NCBI GenBank assembly: GCA_006384855.1
Contig: VCJN01002489.1
Coordinates: 186,001 to 250,000 of the forward strand
Length of the DNA: 64,000 nt
Source of the DNA: Tetraselmis striata
Taxonomy: Eukaryota; Chlorophyta; Chlorodendrophyceae; Chlorodendrales; Chlorodendraceae
Direction of reading: 5' to 3'
Shown here: in pieces, positions 21,221 to 33,935 of the stretch
Layout: every line of letters starts with the position of its first letter
How positions within the stretch are numbered: the first letter of the stretch is position 1
Translations under genes and position numbers: made by a program
Notes under the pieces: generated by a model
Told to the model about the DNA's origin: nothing
What the model saw: only the letters and a program-made list of their open reading frames with translations
The model's database searches: none

Positions 21221-24200
21221 ATGAGCATGGGGAAGAAGCTGGCGGGGGGCGGCGAGGAGGAGGACTCGACGCTGATTGCGGCGGGGGGGCAGAGCTCCGC
21301 CCCCGACCAGTCAGGTAATGCTGCCACCACAAAGGGCAAAAAAACCGCCAAGAAGAAGAACAGGTTTCAGGAGACATGGGCCAAGTGGGTGGCAGTGCGC
21401 GAGCTTTCGCTGTACTCCCTCTTCGTGCTCCTCTTCACGCTGGCCGTCTTCAATGCCAAGCCTGGCTGGATTCAGTTTGAGCTGCAGAAGCTGCACAAGG
21501 CAAGCCTGGGCGGGGGGATCACCGCCGTCGCCAACATCAACCAGATATACACCTGGCTGGGGAGTACCTTCGCGGACAGCTTCTTCCCAATGTACGATGC
21601 CAAGGGGGAACTCCTCAGCGCCGGCGACCGCCTGCGAGTGAGCGGCCAATCGCTTGTCATTGGTGCTGCGCGCCTGCGATCTGTGAGGGCGTCGCAGCGC
21701 GAGTGCCTCATCCCCAACTTCCTCAAGGACATCAACGGACAGCAAGGCTTTGTGCTCAGACAGCTACAGCTCGCACACCCGGTTGACTACCAACATCTAC
21801 GCTGCCAACTCTAGCCACATGCCCGACCTGGCCGGCGCCAACTTCACCCTCCCGTGCGCACCCACCGCCCACCACACAACTGTCGATGCTCCACCTTGGA
21901 TCACCACTGATGTTGCCTCGTATGCCTGAGTGCTACCGTACTCTGCTCCTCGTTCCCGCTGCCTGATGCCGCGGATGCCGCGCCCCTCCCAGGTTCAAGT
22001 ACCGCACAGCCACGGAGCTGGACAGCACGATGCTGTATACCATGCAGGGAGTGTATGCCAAGTACTTCCAGGTGCGCCCAGCTGACCCCAACGGGCCTTA
22101 CTGTGGATCTTCATTTCAGGCGCAGGCTTGGGTAGTGGCGGCACTTTCATCTCATTGTGTTGCTGGGAGGGGTGCCACCTTTGTCCGCTCGGTGGTGCGC
22201 TAGCCCGTCCGAGTGAAGTTGGCCTGTGCCGGTGCGCAGGACGGCTTCGCTCTGGACGTGATTCCCAATGTGGCGCCCAACCAGCTGGCATCGTACGTGG
22301 CGTCATGCCTCCCAAACCTTGCGGACAGCCTGGAGACGTGCAAGAACAACCTGCTGGCGGATGGCACGCTGCAGCTCACAGACTTCGGATTCAACGGCGA
22401 CGACGGCACTGTGGGCGGTGACAGCGAGTACAACGCCAAGTTCTTCCAGGTGCGCCGGCCGCCGCGGGCTGGCGCGGAGGGGCAGCGCTGCGTGAGCGAG
22501 TTTGACCTCGAGGGCAACACGTGCGCGGACATGGAGCAGCTCTTTGTGCCGGAGGCGCTGGTGCCGCACCTGCACCGCTGCCAGCGCGTGCCGGACACCG
22601 CCGGCACCTGCCAGCTGCCGTACGTCGGCTTTGCGCAGCTGTACGAGCTGCACAAGCCCAGCCGATGCGGCGCCTGCCTCTGCATGTGTGACACAGACCC
22701 GGTGTGCGCGTCCTCCTGCAGCGCCAAGGACGTGTTCCTCGACCAGCTGGGGTGAGCCCTCCCCCCCCCATCCAAACCATTAAGGTATTGCAAGGATTCC
22801 CTCACCAGAATGTGACCAATATCTTGCCCGACAGCGCAGCTGCAGTGATATGAAGCGCACATCCACCGCCAAGCTGCTGCTGATTTAAAGGAAGAGCAAT
22901 TTCAATGATTTAAAATGATTATATTCGAGCTGCTGATCTCAGAGACCCGGGTAATGCATATTTTGATTCATTACAACGAGGACTATATGTCTTTCTGTCT
23001 CGTGTAAAATTCAATGGAACCATTAAATATGCTCGTCAATTAATTCTCCACCGGCAACTTTCAGTAAACATGGCAGTAGCAAGTTGGCCAAGTTAGAGTT
23101 TATAACCTGGAGATAGCAGTCAAATAGAAGAGAAACTGAGCTGTTTATTTTATATTAATAGTAAGAATTCTTCAATATAGATAGAAGATGTTGATGCGCA
23201 AAGCGCTGTGCAGCATTCGGATGCTGCTGGAGTACGCCCCTGCCTGCAGGAATGACTGACGCGCCCCCCCGCGGTGCCTCCTCCTGCCAGGATGCTCAAG
23301 TACTTCAACTGGGTGAATGCGTCCACCACGCGGGCCGTCATGCTGGACGTGAGCATGCTGAACCCGCACCAGAACCTGATGACCATGTGGCGCGGCGTGT
23401 TTGAGATGCCGCCCACGGGGCAGATCCAGCCGTACGTCACCTCCGACACCGTCAAACTGTATAGGTGAGCCCTCGGGGCGGCAGGGCCGCCATGTGGAGC
23501 GCCTTTTCACCCGGACAAGCAGTGAACGCTGCCATGTGTGCCCCTTTTGCATGCTGCCATCATATCAAGCAAAGTGTTGCTGAGAGGCGCAATTACCGTA
23601 GGCTTAACACCGGTCCGCGGGCCTTCAAATGATCCATTGTTTTGTAGCTTCGCATCGGGGGAGGGGGTCAGAACGTTGTATATCCGTGGACCGTTTGTAT
23701 TCGTTATACGTCGGGTCATGACGTGCTGCGCTGACCATGGTGCGCGGCGGCTGCAGGTACACCTCCTTTGTGGACCGAGTGTACCTAGGCGGGGAGATTG
23801 TGCTGCTGGCGCTGCTGGCCTACTACATCCTGGCGGAGATCTTGGAGATGCGGAAGGAGGGGAGGGTGTACTTCAAGGATGTGCGAGACCCCCCCCCCAC
23901 CCTCCTTTCCCCCTCCGTTCACCCCTGCACTGGCCCATCCCGGCGGAGTCAATCGCCACCGCGCTGACTTAGGCTCCCCGCCTGGCTGCCCCCACAGGCC
24001 TGGAACTACGTAGACTGGGCCAACTATGTTCTGATCCTGGCCGTGGTCGGTATACGCGTGGCCAGCATCATCGTCATCAACAACTTCACGGTGGAGAGCG
24101 CCCTCACGCCGCTCTACGTCGACTACCCCCCGCTGGCAGAGTTTGCCACCACGGTGAGGATGCGGCACTGCTCTGTGGTCAGATACATGGCAAGATTTCC

Positions 24201-27200
24201 TACAGCTATCCAGCCTATTTGGATGGAAGCTCGGCAATTAGAAATATAATTGATTGTGTTTCGATAATTGGATGAATTTGAAAGAAAACTCACAGATACA
24301 TCTCAGTCGTATTGTGAATTGATTTCTAGCGCCAAGTACGTTCTTTGAGTTTGTATTGCCCATTTGTTAAGGAAAATGTATTTGTGCATTGTTTCAAATT
24401 ACATAGCAATACAAGACTATGCGTACCGATGCACACCGATAAGATTACGTTAACGATTACTACGCGTTTTAGGTCGTAAGGGTAACATCCTTATTGCATC
24501 TTATCCTCGTCATCCTTACTGATACCGGGTAGAATACTGGGTATACAACGCATATATTATCCTGGTAAGGATTATACATTTAACGCGTTTGGTAAGGATT
24601 ACAATATACGTCGCCCCTTGTAGTCGCAGCGTAGATATAAATGATCACATACTCCTTAGTACCGCGTCTCTACGATCTACTATGCTGGAACAACTTCAGC
24701 AATAATAAGACTGAAATACTGTAATAGCGGAATAGAATAGAATAGAAATAGAAAAAGGAGAAGGGTGGCAAATTCAAGACGGCCAGGGCCCGCCGGTTTA
24801 ACTATTTGCCATCTACGCCCTAGTTGTAAGATGTGTTTGCTGCCGCCTTGCCCGCCTTCATCTATCACGGCCAGTAAAAACATCCATTGCAACGCCTCTC
24901 AGACCCTGGTGACCGGCTGTACACGGGATGGGGGGCAGAGCGGCCCGTGTCTAACCGCGCTCCACACTCAAACAGGAGCTCAACCTGCTGGCGTTCAACT
25001 TCTTCCTGCTTTACTTCAAGATCTTCAAGTACATCAAGAACCTGCCCAAGATGAACTCGATCGTGATGACGATCGCGAGCGCGGGGTTCGAGCTCGTCCT
25101 CTTCATGGTCATGGTGTGCAGTCCCCCGCCACGCGGGCGGCGCCAGTCGTTGCAATGCCGGCGCTTCCTGCGATGCGACACCCGCTGCGTGGTTGAGCAT
25201 TACTGTTGCTGCGCGTGGTGTCCCCGCAGGCGGCGATCGTGCTGTTTGGCTTCTGCTCCGCATTTTACGTCTCCTTTGGTGCGGACGTGGCGTCGTTCAA
25301 GGGGCTGGGAGAGAGCCTGGGCTCGCTGTTCCAGGTCTGCCTGGGGGTGTTTGACTACAAGGTAAGACACGCAGCCTCGGATGTTGCCGGGCAACACGCC
25401 AATCCATCATGCCCCAGGTTGCCATGCCAGGCACTCTGCCTGAATCCTCAGCGCCCCTGGCAGGCACTCGCGGCGGCCAACCCCCCGATGGCGGTGCTGC
25501 TGTTCTACCTCTACATCGTGGTTGTTGTCTTTGTGATGCTCTCCATGTTTGTGGCCATCATCGACGATGCCTACAGCACCATCAAGGTCCGCTGCGGGAT
25601 GCTGCCTGCCCGCCCCCCCCCCCCCCCCCTCTGCGCCGCAGGCTGGCATTGCCCTCGTGCCACCTCTACCTCTAGGGCTGCGTCTAAGGTAGGGATTGTC
25701 TGTGTTTCCCTCAACGGAAGTGTGAAGTTTCGCTTCACAACGCAGCGGCCGTGGCGGTTGTTTCACGCTTGCGTGGCCTTTGGGATAAGCGACTGTCAGA
25801 ATTATCTGGAATTGGGTCCTTTGAGGATTTAGGGTTGCAGGTCGAGTGTATACGGGGAATGAGATCTCGCAATGCTCTGCATATTTTCGCTCCCGGGACA
25901 GGACCGGCATCAGCAAAACCCTTGCATCGTCTCTGCGACGGCCGTTTCGGCAGCGATCCAGTTACAGAAAGCCCTGGGTAGGCGACGCTCTGTTATAGTT
26001 GTCAAACTAATTGCCGAAACATTCCGCAAGATTAAATGGAGGCCAGTGACGAAATTTCCAACACTGCTGGATCTAAAACACTGCCATCGATTTCCCCGGT
26101 CGCAACATCTATGTTCGGTACACGTAGGCCATGTCGGGTGTTTAAGCTGAACTTGAATTGGTGATATGTGCTCCAGCCGAACTATGCTGTAGTTGAGATG
26201 TTTCCGGGACCCCCAAAATGAAGCTTCAAGAAGTGCTTTTGGGTCACTTAGTAACGTAGCTTAATTTGGTCAGCTTTTATAATTCAAGTGGACAGCTTGG
26301 AATCGAAGTACTTACGCCCCGGTGCCGCGCCCCTCCAGGACTCGCAAGACGAGAGAGAGGCGCAGGCGCAGCTGCAAAGGATGATGGGCAACATCACTAA
26401 CGCGTTCAGGCGCAAGAAGGACCTCAACTCCCTGGGCAAGGCGCTGATGATGGCGGACCACTCCGGGGAGGGCGGCAACCTCGATGGCATGGTGGATCTG
26501 GAGGAGCTGCGGGAGGTGCTGCAGGACCATCCCAATGCGCTGACCATCCTCAACGTGAGCGCCGCGCCCAGCCCTGTCCTGCGCCCCGATGCCTGCGTGC
26601 CGTGCTTGGTGTGGCCGGGAGGGCTGACCCGTGCGCGCGGCCCCGCAGTGCCCCACGGTGGAGGACGTCATGATGCGGTTTGACGACAGCGGCGACGGCC
26701 AGCTGGACCGCAAAGAGCTGAAAGCCATCCTGGAGGTGCTGGTGTCAATGGAGGAGGAGGAGCAGGGCCACATTCTGAACGTGGAGGACCAGGAGATGGA
26801 CCCGCAGGAGTGGAACAAGCTCTCCCTGCAGGAGCGCATCGACCTGGGCCGCAAGGGTTTCCGCCCCAGGTGAGGACCCCCCCCCCCTCCCCGCACGCGC
26901 CAACATCCTACTCGCCGCCCAACAGCGGACCTTGCTGGACACAGGGTTCTGCTTCGCTTCATAATAATGCCCCCCCCCCCCCCCCCCCCCCCCTGCTATA
27001 CACACACCCAACCCCGGCGAAAGAGGAAAAACATTATTTTATCTGGAAGTATATCAGAATACACCACGAATATAACGCGGAATGTCCAACTCGATGGTGC
27101 CAAGCATTTTCAGTGACCCGCAAACCAAATGGAATGTTAGAGTACATTCTGCCCCCCCCCCCCCCCCCCCCCCGCCCTTCCTTCCCGGGTACCGTCTTCT

Positions 27201-27458
27201 TTCCCCCATTAACACCGCAGCCTCCACCGCCCGCTCCCTATGTGAGCGGTTCTCATCGTTGCATCTGCCTGGCTTCACAGGAGCAAGCTGGAGCTCGACT
27301 TCAAGCTGCTGGACAACAAGGTGGAGGAGGTGGAGCAGGAGCTGACGGAGCTGTCGCACAACGTGGCGAAGAAGCTCAGCCTGATGGTAGACCTCATGGT
27401 CGGCCTGGCGGACACCGTGAACAACCCCAACCGCAACCACGTGCAGCAGCGCCTGTGA
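21221..27458 (+). CDS. PKD2: polycystin-2-like cation channel (PKD2/TRPP), 12 exons
   Basis: Exons: 21221-21919, 21993-22071, 22240-22751, 23291-23464, 23757-23880, 23998-24153, 24976-25113, 25230-25361, 25464-25586, 26339-26554, 26649-26869, 27281-27458. All introns are GT-AG and phases agree, giving about 916 residues (human polycystin-2 has 968). Order: basic N-terminus, TM1 (RELSLYSLFVLLFTLAVFN), a large extracellular polycystin domain with Cys-rich segments and N-glycosylation sites, TM2-TM6 in exons 5-9 with the pore region in exon 8, and an EF-hand loop DDSGDGQLDRKE in exon 11. The C-terminal coiled coil (KLLDNKVEEVEQELTELSHN) is in exon 12. One apparent +1 frameshift lies in exon 1 near 21750. 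Known relatives conduct Ca2+/cations in cilia or ER; location here is inference. C-rich tracts mark introns 3, 9 and 11. Confidence 0.92.
26970..26993 (+). repeat. C24 run in PKD2 intron 11
   Basis: First of two long C runs in the 411-bp last intron (the second is C22 at 27152-27173). The same intron opens GTGAGGA followed directly by C12. Confidence 0.95.
27152..27173 (+). repeat. C22 run in PKD2 intron 11
   Basis: About 107 bp before the acceptor of the last exon (AG at 27279-27280). C is on the coding strand. Confidence 0.95.
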
Positions 27459-27629
27459 CCGCGCCCGGCCGACACAGTACATATGCCTTGGTCGCTCCTC
27501 CCTTGGGAGAAAGTGATCTAGAGAGGGGGAGGGGGGGACTAGCGGCGGTCCTCATGCTCGGAGGCGTCGAGGCGCTGAGAAGTGCCAAAGCAGGCGGCCC
27601 GGTGACGGCATGCAATAGACGCTGAGGAA

Positions 27630-30600
27630 ATACATGTATGCTCACAGAGACGCGCAAGGAGCAATGTGGGTGCGTTGCTACTGGTGACGTATCCACTATG
27701 CGCATGTATGACGTATCCACTGTGACATATCACACTCTCGCACTTCACTCAACTATAATGTGACATAATCACGATCCCAGCGCGCTTGTGTCAGCATCAG
27801 GTAGATTATTATTGCTATTTATTACTGCGCTCAATATCGAACCTTTTGTACAGCATCCCACAAAACCCGTCGCCCAGTTTGGATGGGCGCTCGCACAGGG
27901 AATTGTTGATCCATCAACTGTGCTTGCCGATGATAGACATATCACATCTGTCGCTTCATTTGCACAGCTACACACATCTTATAAAATAACAAGATGTATA
28001 TGTATGGAGACCCACCGGCAGCAACGTGGGTGCGTTGATGTAGATGTATCCACTATGTGCGAGTGACACACTCTCGCACTTTAATCAGCAATATTATTAC
28101 AGCATCACGATCCCAGCGCGTTTGTGTCAAATCGATTTTTATTGCTATTTATTACTGCGCTCAATATCGAACCTTTTGTACAGCATCCCACAAAACCCAT
28201 CGCCCAGTTTGGATGGGCGCTCGCACAGTGTAATTGTTGATGCATCAACTGTGCTTGCCGATGATAGACAGATATATCACATCTGTCGCCCCATTTGCAC
28301 AGCCACAGACAACTTATAAAATAACAAGATGCATATGTATGGAGACCCACCGGCAGCAACGTGCGTGCGTTAATGTTAGATGTATCCACTATGTGCGTGT
28401 GACACACTCGCGCTCTTTAATCAGCAATATTATTACAGCATCACGATCCCAGCGCGCTTGTGTCAAATCGATTTTTATTGCTATTTATTACTGCGCTCAA
28501 TATCGAACCTTTTGTACAGCATCCCACAAAACCCGTCGCCCAGTTTGGATGGGCGCTCGCACAGTGTAATTGTTGATGCATCAACTGTGCTTGCCGATGA
28601 TAGACAGATATATCACATCTGTCGCCCCATTTGCACAGCCACAGACATCTTATAAAATAACAAGATGCATATGTATGGAGACCCACCGGCAGCAACGTGC
28701 GTGCGTTAATGTTAGATGTATCCACTATGAGCGTGTGACACACTCGCGCTCTTTAATCAATTATGATATGACAGCATCACGATCCCAGCGCGCTTGTGTC
28801 AGCATAAGGCGGATTAGTATTGCTGCCTGCGCGTTCAATATTGATCTTTCGTACAGCATCCCACAAAACCCGTCGCCCAGTTTGGATGGGCGCTCGCACA
28901 GTGTAATTGTTGATGCATCAACTGTGCTTGCCAATGATAGACATATCACATCTGTCGCCCCATTTGCACAGCCACAGACATCTTATAAAATAACAAGATG
29001 TATATGTATGGAGACCCACCGGCAGCAACGTGGGTGCGTTGATGTTAGATGTATCCACTATGCGCGAGTGACACACTCTCGCACTTTAATCAACTATGAT
29101 ATGACAGAATCATGATCCCAGCGCGCTTTGTGCCAGCATAAGGCGGATTAGTATTGCTGCCTGCGCACTGAATATCGAACCTTTTATACAGCGTCCCACA
29201 AAACCCGTCGCCCAGTTTGGTGCGGAGATGGGTGATGGATGGGCGCTCGCAGAAATTAATGGTTGATGCACCGTCGTGTGCTTGCCAATGATAGCAACAT
29301 CACAAGCTCCGCCCAACATCTGTACAGTTCCACAAATCTTTTAGGATAAAAAGATATGTATATATATGTGTGTGTGTACGGAGACGCACCATCAGCAATG
29401 TGGGTGTGTTGCTGGTAGACTTGAAACCATGGCGGGCATGTCGCACTCTCACAGTTTCATCAATTATAATACAGAATCACGATTCCAGCGCGCGTCTGTC
29501 AACAGTGAACAGGCAGATTATTGCTGCCTATTACTATTGATGTGCTCAATATCGAGCTTCTTGTTCATCAGCATCCCACAGAACCTGTCGCGCAGTTTGG
29601 AGGGGCGCGTGCACAATTGATTAATGGTTGATGCAGCGCCATTCTGCTGTGCTTACTGCCGATAGCCACCTCACAAGTTCCGCCCCATCTCTACAGTTGT
29701 GCACTTGCGCTTCTCATACAACAGTAAGAAACGTATAAATGTATGCTCACGAAGACACAGCAGTAGCAATGTGGGTGCGTTGCTGGTAGACTTAAAACCA
29801 CGGGCGCGTGTCACACTCTCGCACTACTCATTACAGCAGAATCGTTTTATTCTAGCGCGCGTGAGTCGACAGAGGGCGCGGACGGTTATTGCTGCTCGGG
29901 CTCAATAGCGAGCTATTTGTACAGCATCCCACAAAACCCGTCGACCAGTCTGGATGGGCGGCGCGTGCACAGGTTAGAATGGTTGATGCACCTTTCTGTG
30001 CTTGCCGATAGCCACATAACAAGTTTCGCCCCATTTGTACAATCACAGCCATCGTGTACAATACTAAGAAATGTGTGTATGTATGCTCACGGCGACACAC
30101 CAGCAGCAATGTGGGTACGTGGCGGGTAAATCTACACCGTGGCGCCTAGTGTCGGACTCTCAAATCGCTTATTATTGCATCATAGTCAGTATGATATTCT
30201 AGCGCGTTTTCGTCAACATAGGGCGAGCGGTTATTGCTGCTCGCGCTCGCGTCAGTATCGAACCTTTTGTACAGAATCCCACAAAACCCGTCGTCCAGTT
30301 TGGAAGGGCGCGCGCGCACAGTCGATGCACGATTCCGTGCTCGCCAGTAGGTACACGAGCTCCCCGCCATATATAAACAGTTCTACCATCAACCTTATTT
30401 ATTGGAGAAATGTTCATGTTTGCTCATCACGACGACATACTGGCAGCAATGTGGGTACCTTGCTATGATGGTAGACATTTCACTGTGGGCATAAATCATA
30501 CTGCCCTTGCACTTCAGCAATCGAATATACTGTGGCAACATATACTGTCGTGGTCTTATCTCCCCTTGCCTGCGCCAACGGCGGGCAGGCGGCTGCCGCT

Positions 30601-31300
30601 TTCTTCAGTGTCGAACCGTATAATTGCACAGCATCCCACACAACTCTTCGCCAGCGCCCGCCCGCGCACGCGCACGATTGTTGCGGCATTCATCCGCGCC
30701 GTGCTTGCTGAGGCTCCGCCGTCAGGTGCTGTTTTACAGTTTCATCCATATCTTGTTGAAGCATAAATGTATACGTGTATGCTCACGGTGATGTACCAAC
30801 AGAAATGTGGTTGCTTTCCTGGTAGGTTTTCACAATGAATTTTATTTCACCATGGGCGAGTTACACGTACTCTCGCACTTGAATGTGCTACTATTACACA
30901 ATCATGATCCTAGAGCGCTTGCATTGCGACAACACATGGCGGGTTGCTGGACGCACCTACTTAATATCGCACCTTTTGTACAGCATCCCGCAAAACTCGC
31001 GTCCCACGCTTTTTATGGCCGCGGGCTGCACGCTCAGTTAATCTCTGCGCCATTCATTCGTCCTTGCCGATTCTCCGTCATCAGTTTGTTTACAATTCCA
31101 TCCATATTTTGGTGATAAATTATTTACTTGCATGCTCACATAGACACATCAGCAGCGATGTGGGTCATTTTTTGATAGATGACTAACTTCCATCAGCAGC
31201 TTGTGTACACTCTTACACCTTAATTGACAGCTAATCTATACTCATGATCGTAGCGCGCTTGCGTTCACATAAGGAGGGCGGCAAAGCGGTTAGTGCTGTT
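27630..31300. repeat. satellite array, about 336-bp units, about 11 copies
   Basis: The marker atcccagcgcg occurs near 27773, 28109, 28445, 28781 and 29115 (spacing 336, 336, 336, 334), then in altered form near 29485, 29853, 30200, 30560, 30910 and 31250. A second marker, cccacaaaacccgtcgcccag, recurs in step. The first four or five units are nearly identical. Units to the right diverge progressively and lengthen to about 340-370 bp. The array starts some 170 bp after the PKD2 stop codon. Short ORFs in the units repeat because the DNA repeats; I see no sign that they are genes. Confidence 0.93.
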
Positions 31301-31555
31301 TCATGCTTTTTGTGTTACACCCGACATTGTCAAGCAGTAGCCGTTGCCATCGGCACTTTGAGGTAGGCAAAAACAGATATAATCGCAAAAGCGGTACGTG
31401 TTGCGCTTAATAAGCTTCAGTAGAACCAGACCGGTACAATGCGCTATCTTCTATAATATGTATGAATATTATGATTCACATATAGCCATGCATGATGGGA
31501 CAGAATTGGGAGTTCGTGTCGGCCAAAGCAACATGGGACTCGCCTGGGGGCTTGA

Positions 31556-32605
31556 CTAAAAAATGTCAATGAAGTGCCGGTGTAGACGAGCAACGCATGG
31601 ATGCTCGGCGACGGGCATGAACATGACGCGCATGTCGTCGGTGCCACGCTTTCTGGAGCGGCCCTCCTCGCGGTCAACATGTAAGGTGATGTTGTACGGA
31701 TCGACGTGTACGTCATGTACTCGACAAGACACATCAGCAATCCCCCGGGCGAAAAACATGAAGTTGTCGACCGCGGCCACAAGAGCGCGAAAGTCGTACC
31801 GGTACTCGGGGGGAGGAGCAGCGACGAGTAGCTTGGCCCGCTCAACAAACGAGTAAGCGACATCAGCGGGTAGAGGGACACGCAGGACCACCGCGCATAC
31901 GTAGCGTTGCCGGAGCATCATGCCCCGACGAGCAGCCGTGAGGTGCACGATGTCCTTAGATACGGGGTCGATATTGTGCAGCTCGAAGAAGGTGTTGATG
32001 GCCGATAGGAAGAGTTGCAGCGACTTAGCCTCAATGTGACCCCGCTGGCCGATCGAGGCGACGTACTAAACGGCCGTCGCGGACATCGCCTCTAGGAAAC
32101 TGATGTTCTCCGAGTCGTAGAAATCGGGGAACAACTACTACGGCTTTCCACTGTAGCTCTTCAAGGTTTGATCATAAAGGAGGCCAGAGAAGAGGTCGAA
32201 GACCCGCTGTCCCATCTCGTCGGATCTGAAAGGGTAATGTAGACAAGCACGGAGTGACGCCACCCCAGCGGCAACCGCTGCGGGCTCGTCAATCACGTAA
32301 GTGCGACGCTTGACATAGGCGGCAACAGGGGGCCGAGACAACCGGGAAAAATATTCGGCGGCATCCGTTCAGTCGCCGGCAGTTGCATTGTAGGGGTTGG
32401 ACACGGTACGGGTTTGCGGGACAAGGTTCAAGTAGGAGGGCCGGCCCGTGCGCAAATTGCGCTCATAGCGTGCGTCGCGCGCGTGACGTACGCGCGCGAA
32501 TGACGGTCGTTGCGAACCAGTTGTAGCCACAAGTGTAACAAACGATGAAGGGCGCTGAGTAGAAATGGTACGGGAGACGGATTGTTGGTCCGTAGTCGTG
32601 TGCAT
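31556..32605 (-). pseudogene. DIRS tyrosine recombinase, truncated (copy 2)
   Basis: From the minus-strand start near 32605 the protein has an Arg/Ser-rich lead, then AAVAAGVASLRACLHYPFRSD. Next comes the core-binding helical region (FYDSENISFLEAMSATAV, YVASIGQRGHIEAKSLQLFL, SAINTFFELHNIDPVSKDIV), then ADVAYSFVERAKLLVAAPPP and the start of the catalytic region (GRSRKRGTDDMRVMFMPVAE). It stops at 31556 (LHRHFIDIF), before the HxxR...Tyr catalytic half, which is missing. Internal TAG codons occur near 32135 (two in a row) and near 32070. It cannot act as a recombinase. Confidence 0.75.
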
Positions 32606-32757
32606 GTATGCGGATGGTCGAGCCGCACTCGGCTGAAGCTACACGGAGCGCCGCACCGAGAGAGGTATAAGTGAAGATTATTGTAGGGAAGGGGGGTCCG
32701 GTGCGGACACGGGGCGCTTATCCCGCCGTTGAGCTGCCACAGTCTGTTGTGCAGCGG

Positions 32758-33207
32758 TCACCGAAAGATGGTCTCGCAAAGCGCTCGCAGCTCCGACGAA
32801 AGGCGACCCACGCCATCACTCGCGACCTCCGTCGCGTCCACTACGTCCGCGCCCGCGCCCACGACTTGCGAATGTCGCATGCACGCGTGCATTACCTGTG
32901 GCCTTGGCAGTACTTGCGACTGTCGCCTCGAAGACCCGACGCTTGCAATCGCGCACCAGGTCGCCGATAGACAACTTACTGAATAGAGCTGCTCGGCCGC
33001 GGGCTGGAAGTGTTTAGCCCGCAACACGTTCAGCACGCCATGGTCATCGTGCACGCGCTTTATCTCGTTTAGCTTCCGAAGGAATAAAGCCAGACGAAAA
33101 CGGAACGCCTTGTCGATGACACCGGCGTGATTGCGCGCACTCGCGAGGTAGGGTGTGAAGTATCGGTTAGCATCATGGATATAGGACAGTAGCTCGTCGA
33201 GAGCCAC
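32758..33207 (-). CDS. unassigned ORF in DIRS module copy 2
   Basis: About 149 codons, opening ALDELLSYIHDANRYFTPYL and with a basic helical stretch RLALFLRKLNEIKRVHDDHG. It lies between repeat X and the recombinase, on the recombinase strand. It may be a gag-like ORF or the recombinase N-terminus. A partly homologous segment appears at the right edge of the window (after about 63900). Not recognised. Confidence 0.3.
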   Translation of the reverse strand: MALDELLSYIHDANRYFTPYLASARNHAGVIDKAFRFRLALFLRKLNEIKRVHDDHGVLNVLRAKHFQPAAEQLYSVSCLSATWCAIASVGSSRRQSQVLPRPQVMHACMRHSQVVGAGADVVDATEVASDGVGRLSSELRALCETIFR

Positions 33208-33794
33208 AAAAAGGGCGGCGTGTGAGCCCTAGAACACGTCAGTCAGAGGCACTCTTCCTAAGCCAAAAAACGCCGGTCGTCACGCTTGAGGCAGTGGTTT
33301 GTGAAGTGGGACCGTAGTGGAAACAGACCGGGCGGCAACCGGCTAACCATGCGAACCCCTCGTAACCATGATCTGCTCTCTGCAGTAGCCATGTAGTCAT
33401 CCGCGAGGTCGTCATCCTCGTCACTCGCGGATTTTGAACCGACACGACGGCAATGGGCTAGCTCTGGCAAGTCGGGGCGCATTGTGGCTCCCCCGCTGCA
33501 TGTTGGTTAGCATGCGGCGCGCTGCGTAAATCCGGAACCATGTGCCCTATCTCCCTCGCCATCGCGACCACGAGCCGTCAATTGAGCCAGCGGCGAAGTA
33601 AGCTCTAGAGCAGCAACGGAGATTGGGCATGCATGTCCGCGTGAAGCGACTCGAGTGTCGGCTCGGCGACGGGTTCTTCTCCATTTGATTTGGTAACGCA
33701 CGGAATTACGGACGAGAATATCTCACTCGAATGACGAGCCGAGTGCGTTCTTTAGACAACATGTGACCTTGCCTGCAACATGTTATGGGGAATT

Positions 33795-33935
33795 TAATCG
33801 CTGTGTGGAACACTGCGAAATCGGAAGATGTTCGGCTCAACTGTTGCGGTTGCTTTTATTACGTATGCTCGTGTCACGCGCAAAGGGGCACATCGACGGG
33901 TGAGCCTGTAAGCCATACCGCTCCGGCAGCACATG
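33795..33935 (-). repeat. repeat X, copy at DIRS module 2
   Basis: Inverted relative to X1/X2. Blocks aaatcggaagat, cttttattacgtatgctcgtg and the cgggtgagcctgtaa region align with the reverse complement of X. Confidence 0.7.

Larger units (their letters stand above)
31444..33935 (-). mobile_element. DIRS recombinase module, copy 2 (with repeat X)
   Basis: Minus strand: repeat X at 33795-33935, an ORF region at 33482-32758, a recombinase N-terminus at 32605-32138, and the recombinase core to 31556. 33540-33680 is homologous to 14930-15070 of copy 1. No RT gene lies next to it, so this is a solo module. Its left end abuts the satellite zone. Confidence 0.7.

Noticed and set aside
21695-21730. 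25-nt GT-AG mini-intron as the cause of the PKD2 exon 1 frame change
   Set aside because: Removing it would delete the conserved C-x-I-P segment of the polycystin domain. A one-base indel near 21750 keeps both conserved blocks.
27786-29115. Repeated ORFs of 60-180 codons in the satellite
   Set aside because: Their similarity follows from DNA repetition. Frames break in the more diverged units and composition does not look protein-like.
27630-31300. CRISPR-like array
   Set aside because: Units are about 336 bp, nearly wholly conserved, without short repeats and unique spacers, in a eukaryotic intron-bearing context.
5608-32140. TAG read as glutamine (genetic-code change), because TAG stands at a usual Gln position in copia integrase and TAG codons recur in recombinase copy 2
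   Set aside because: The mutase and PKD2 exons contain no in-frame TAG. The SHP gene model ends in TAG. Other retroelement lesions are TAA, TGA or frameshifts. Simple CAG-to-TAG decay explains the data.
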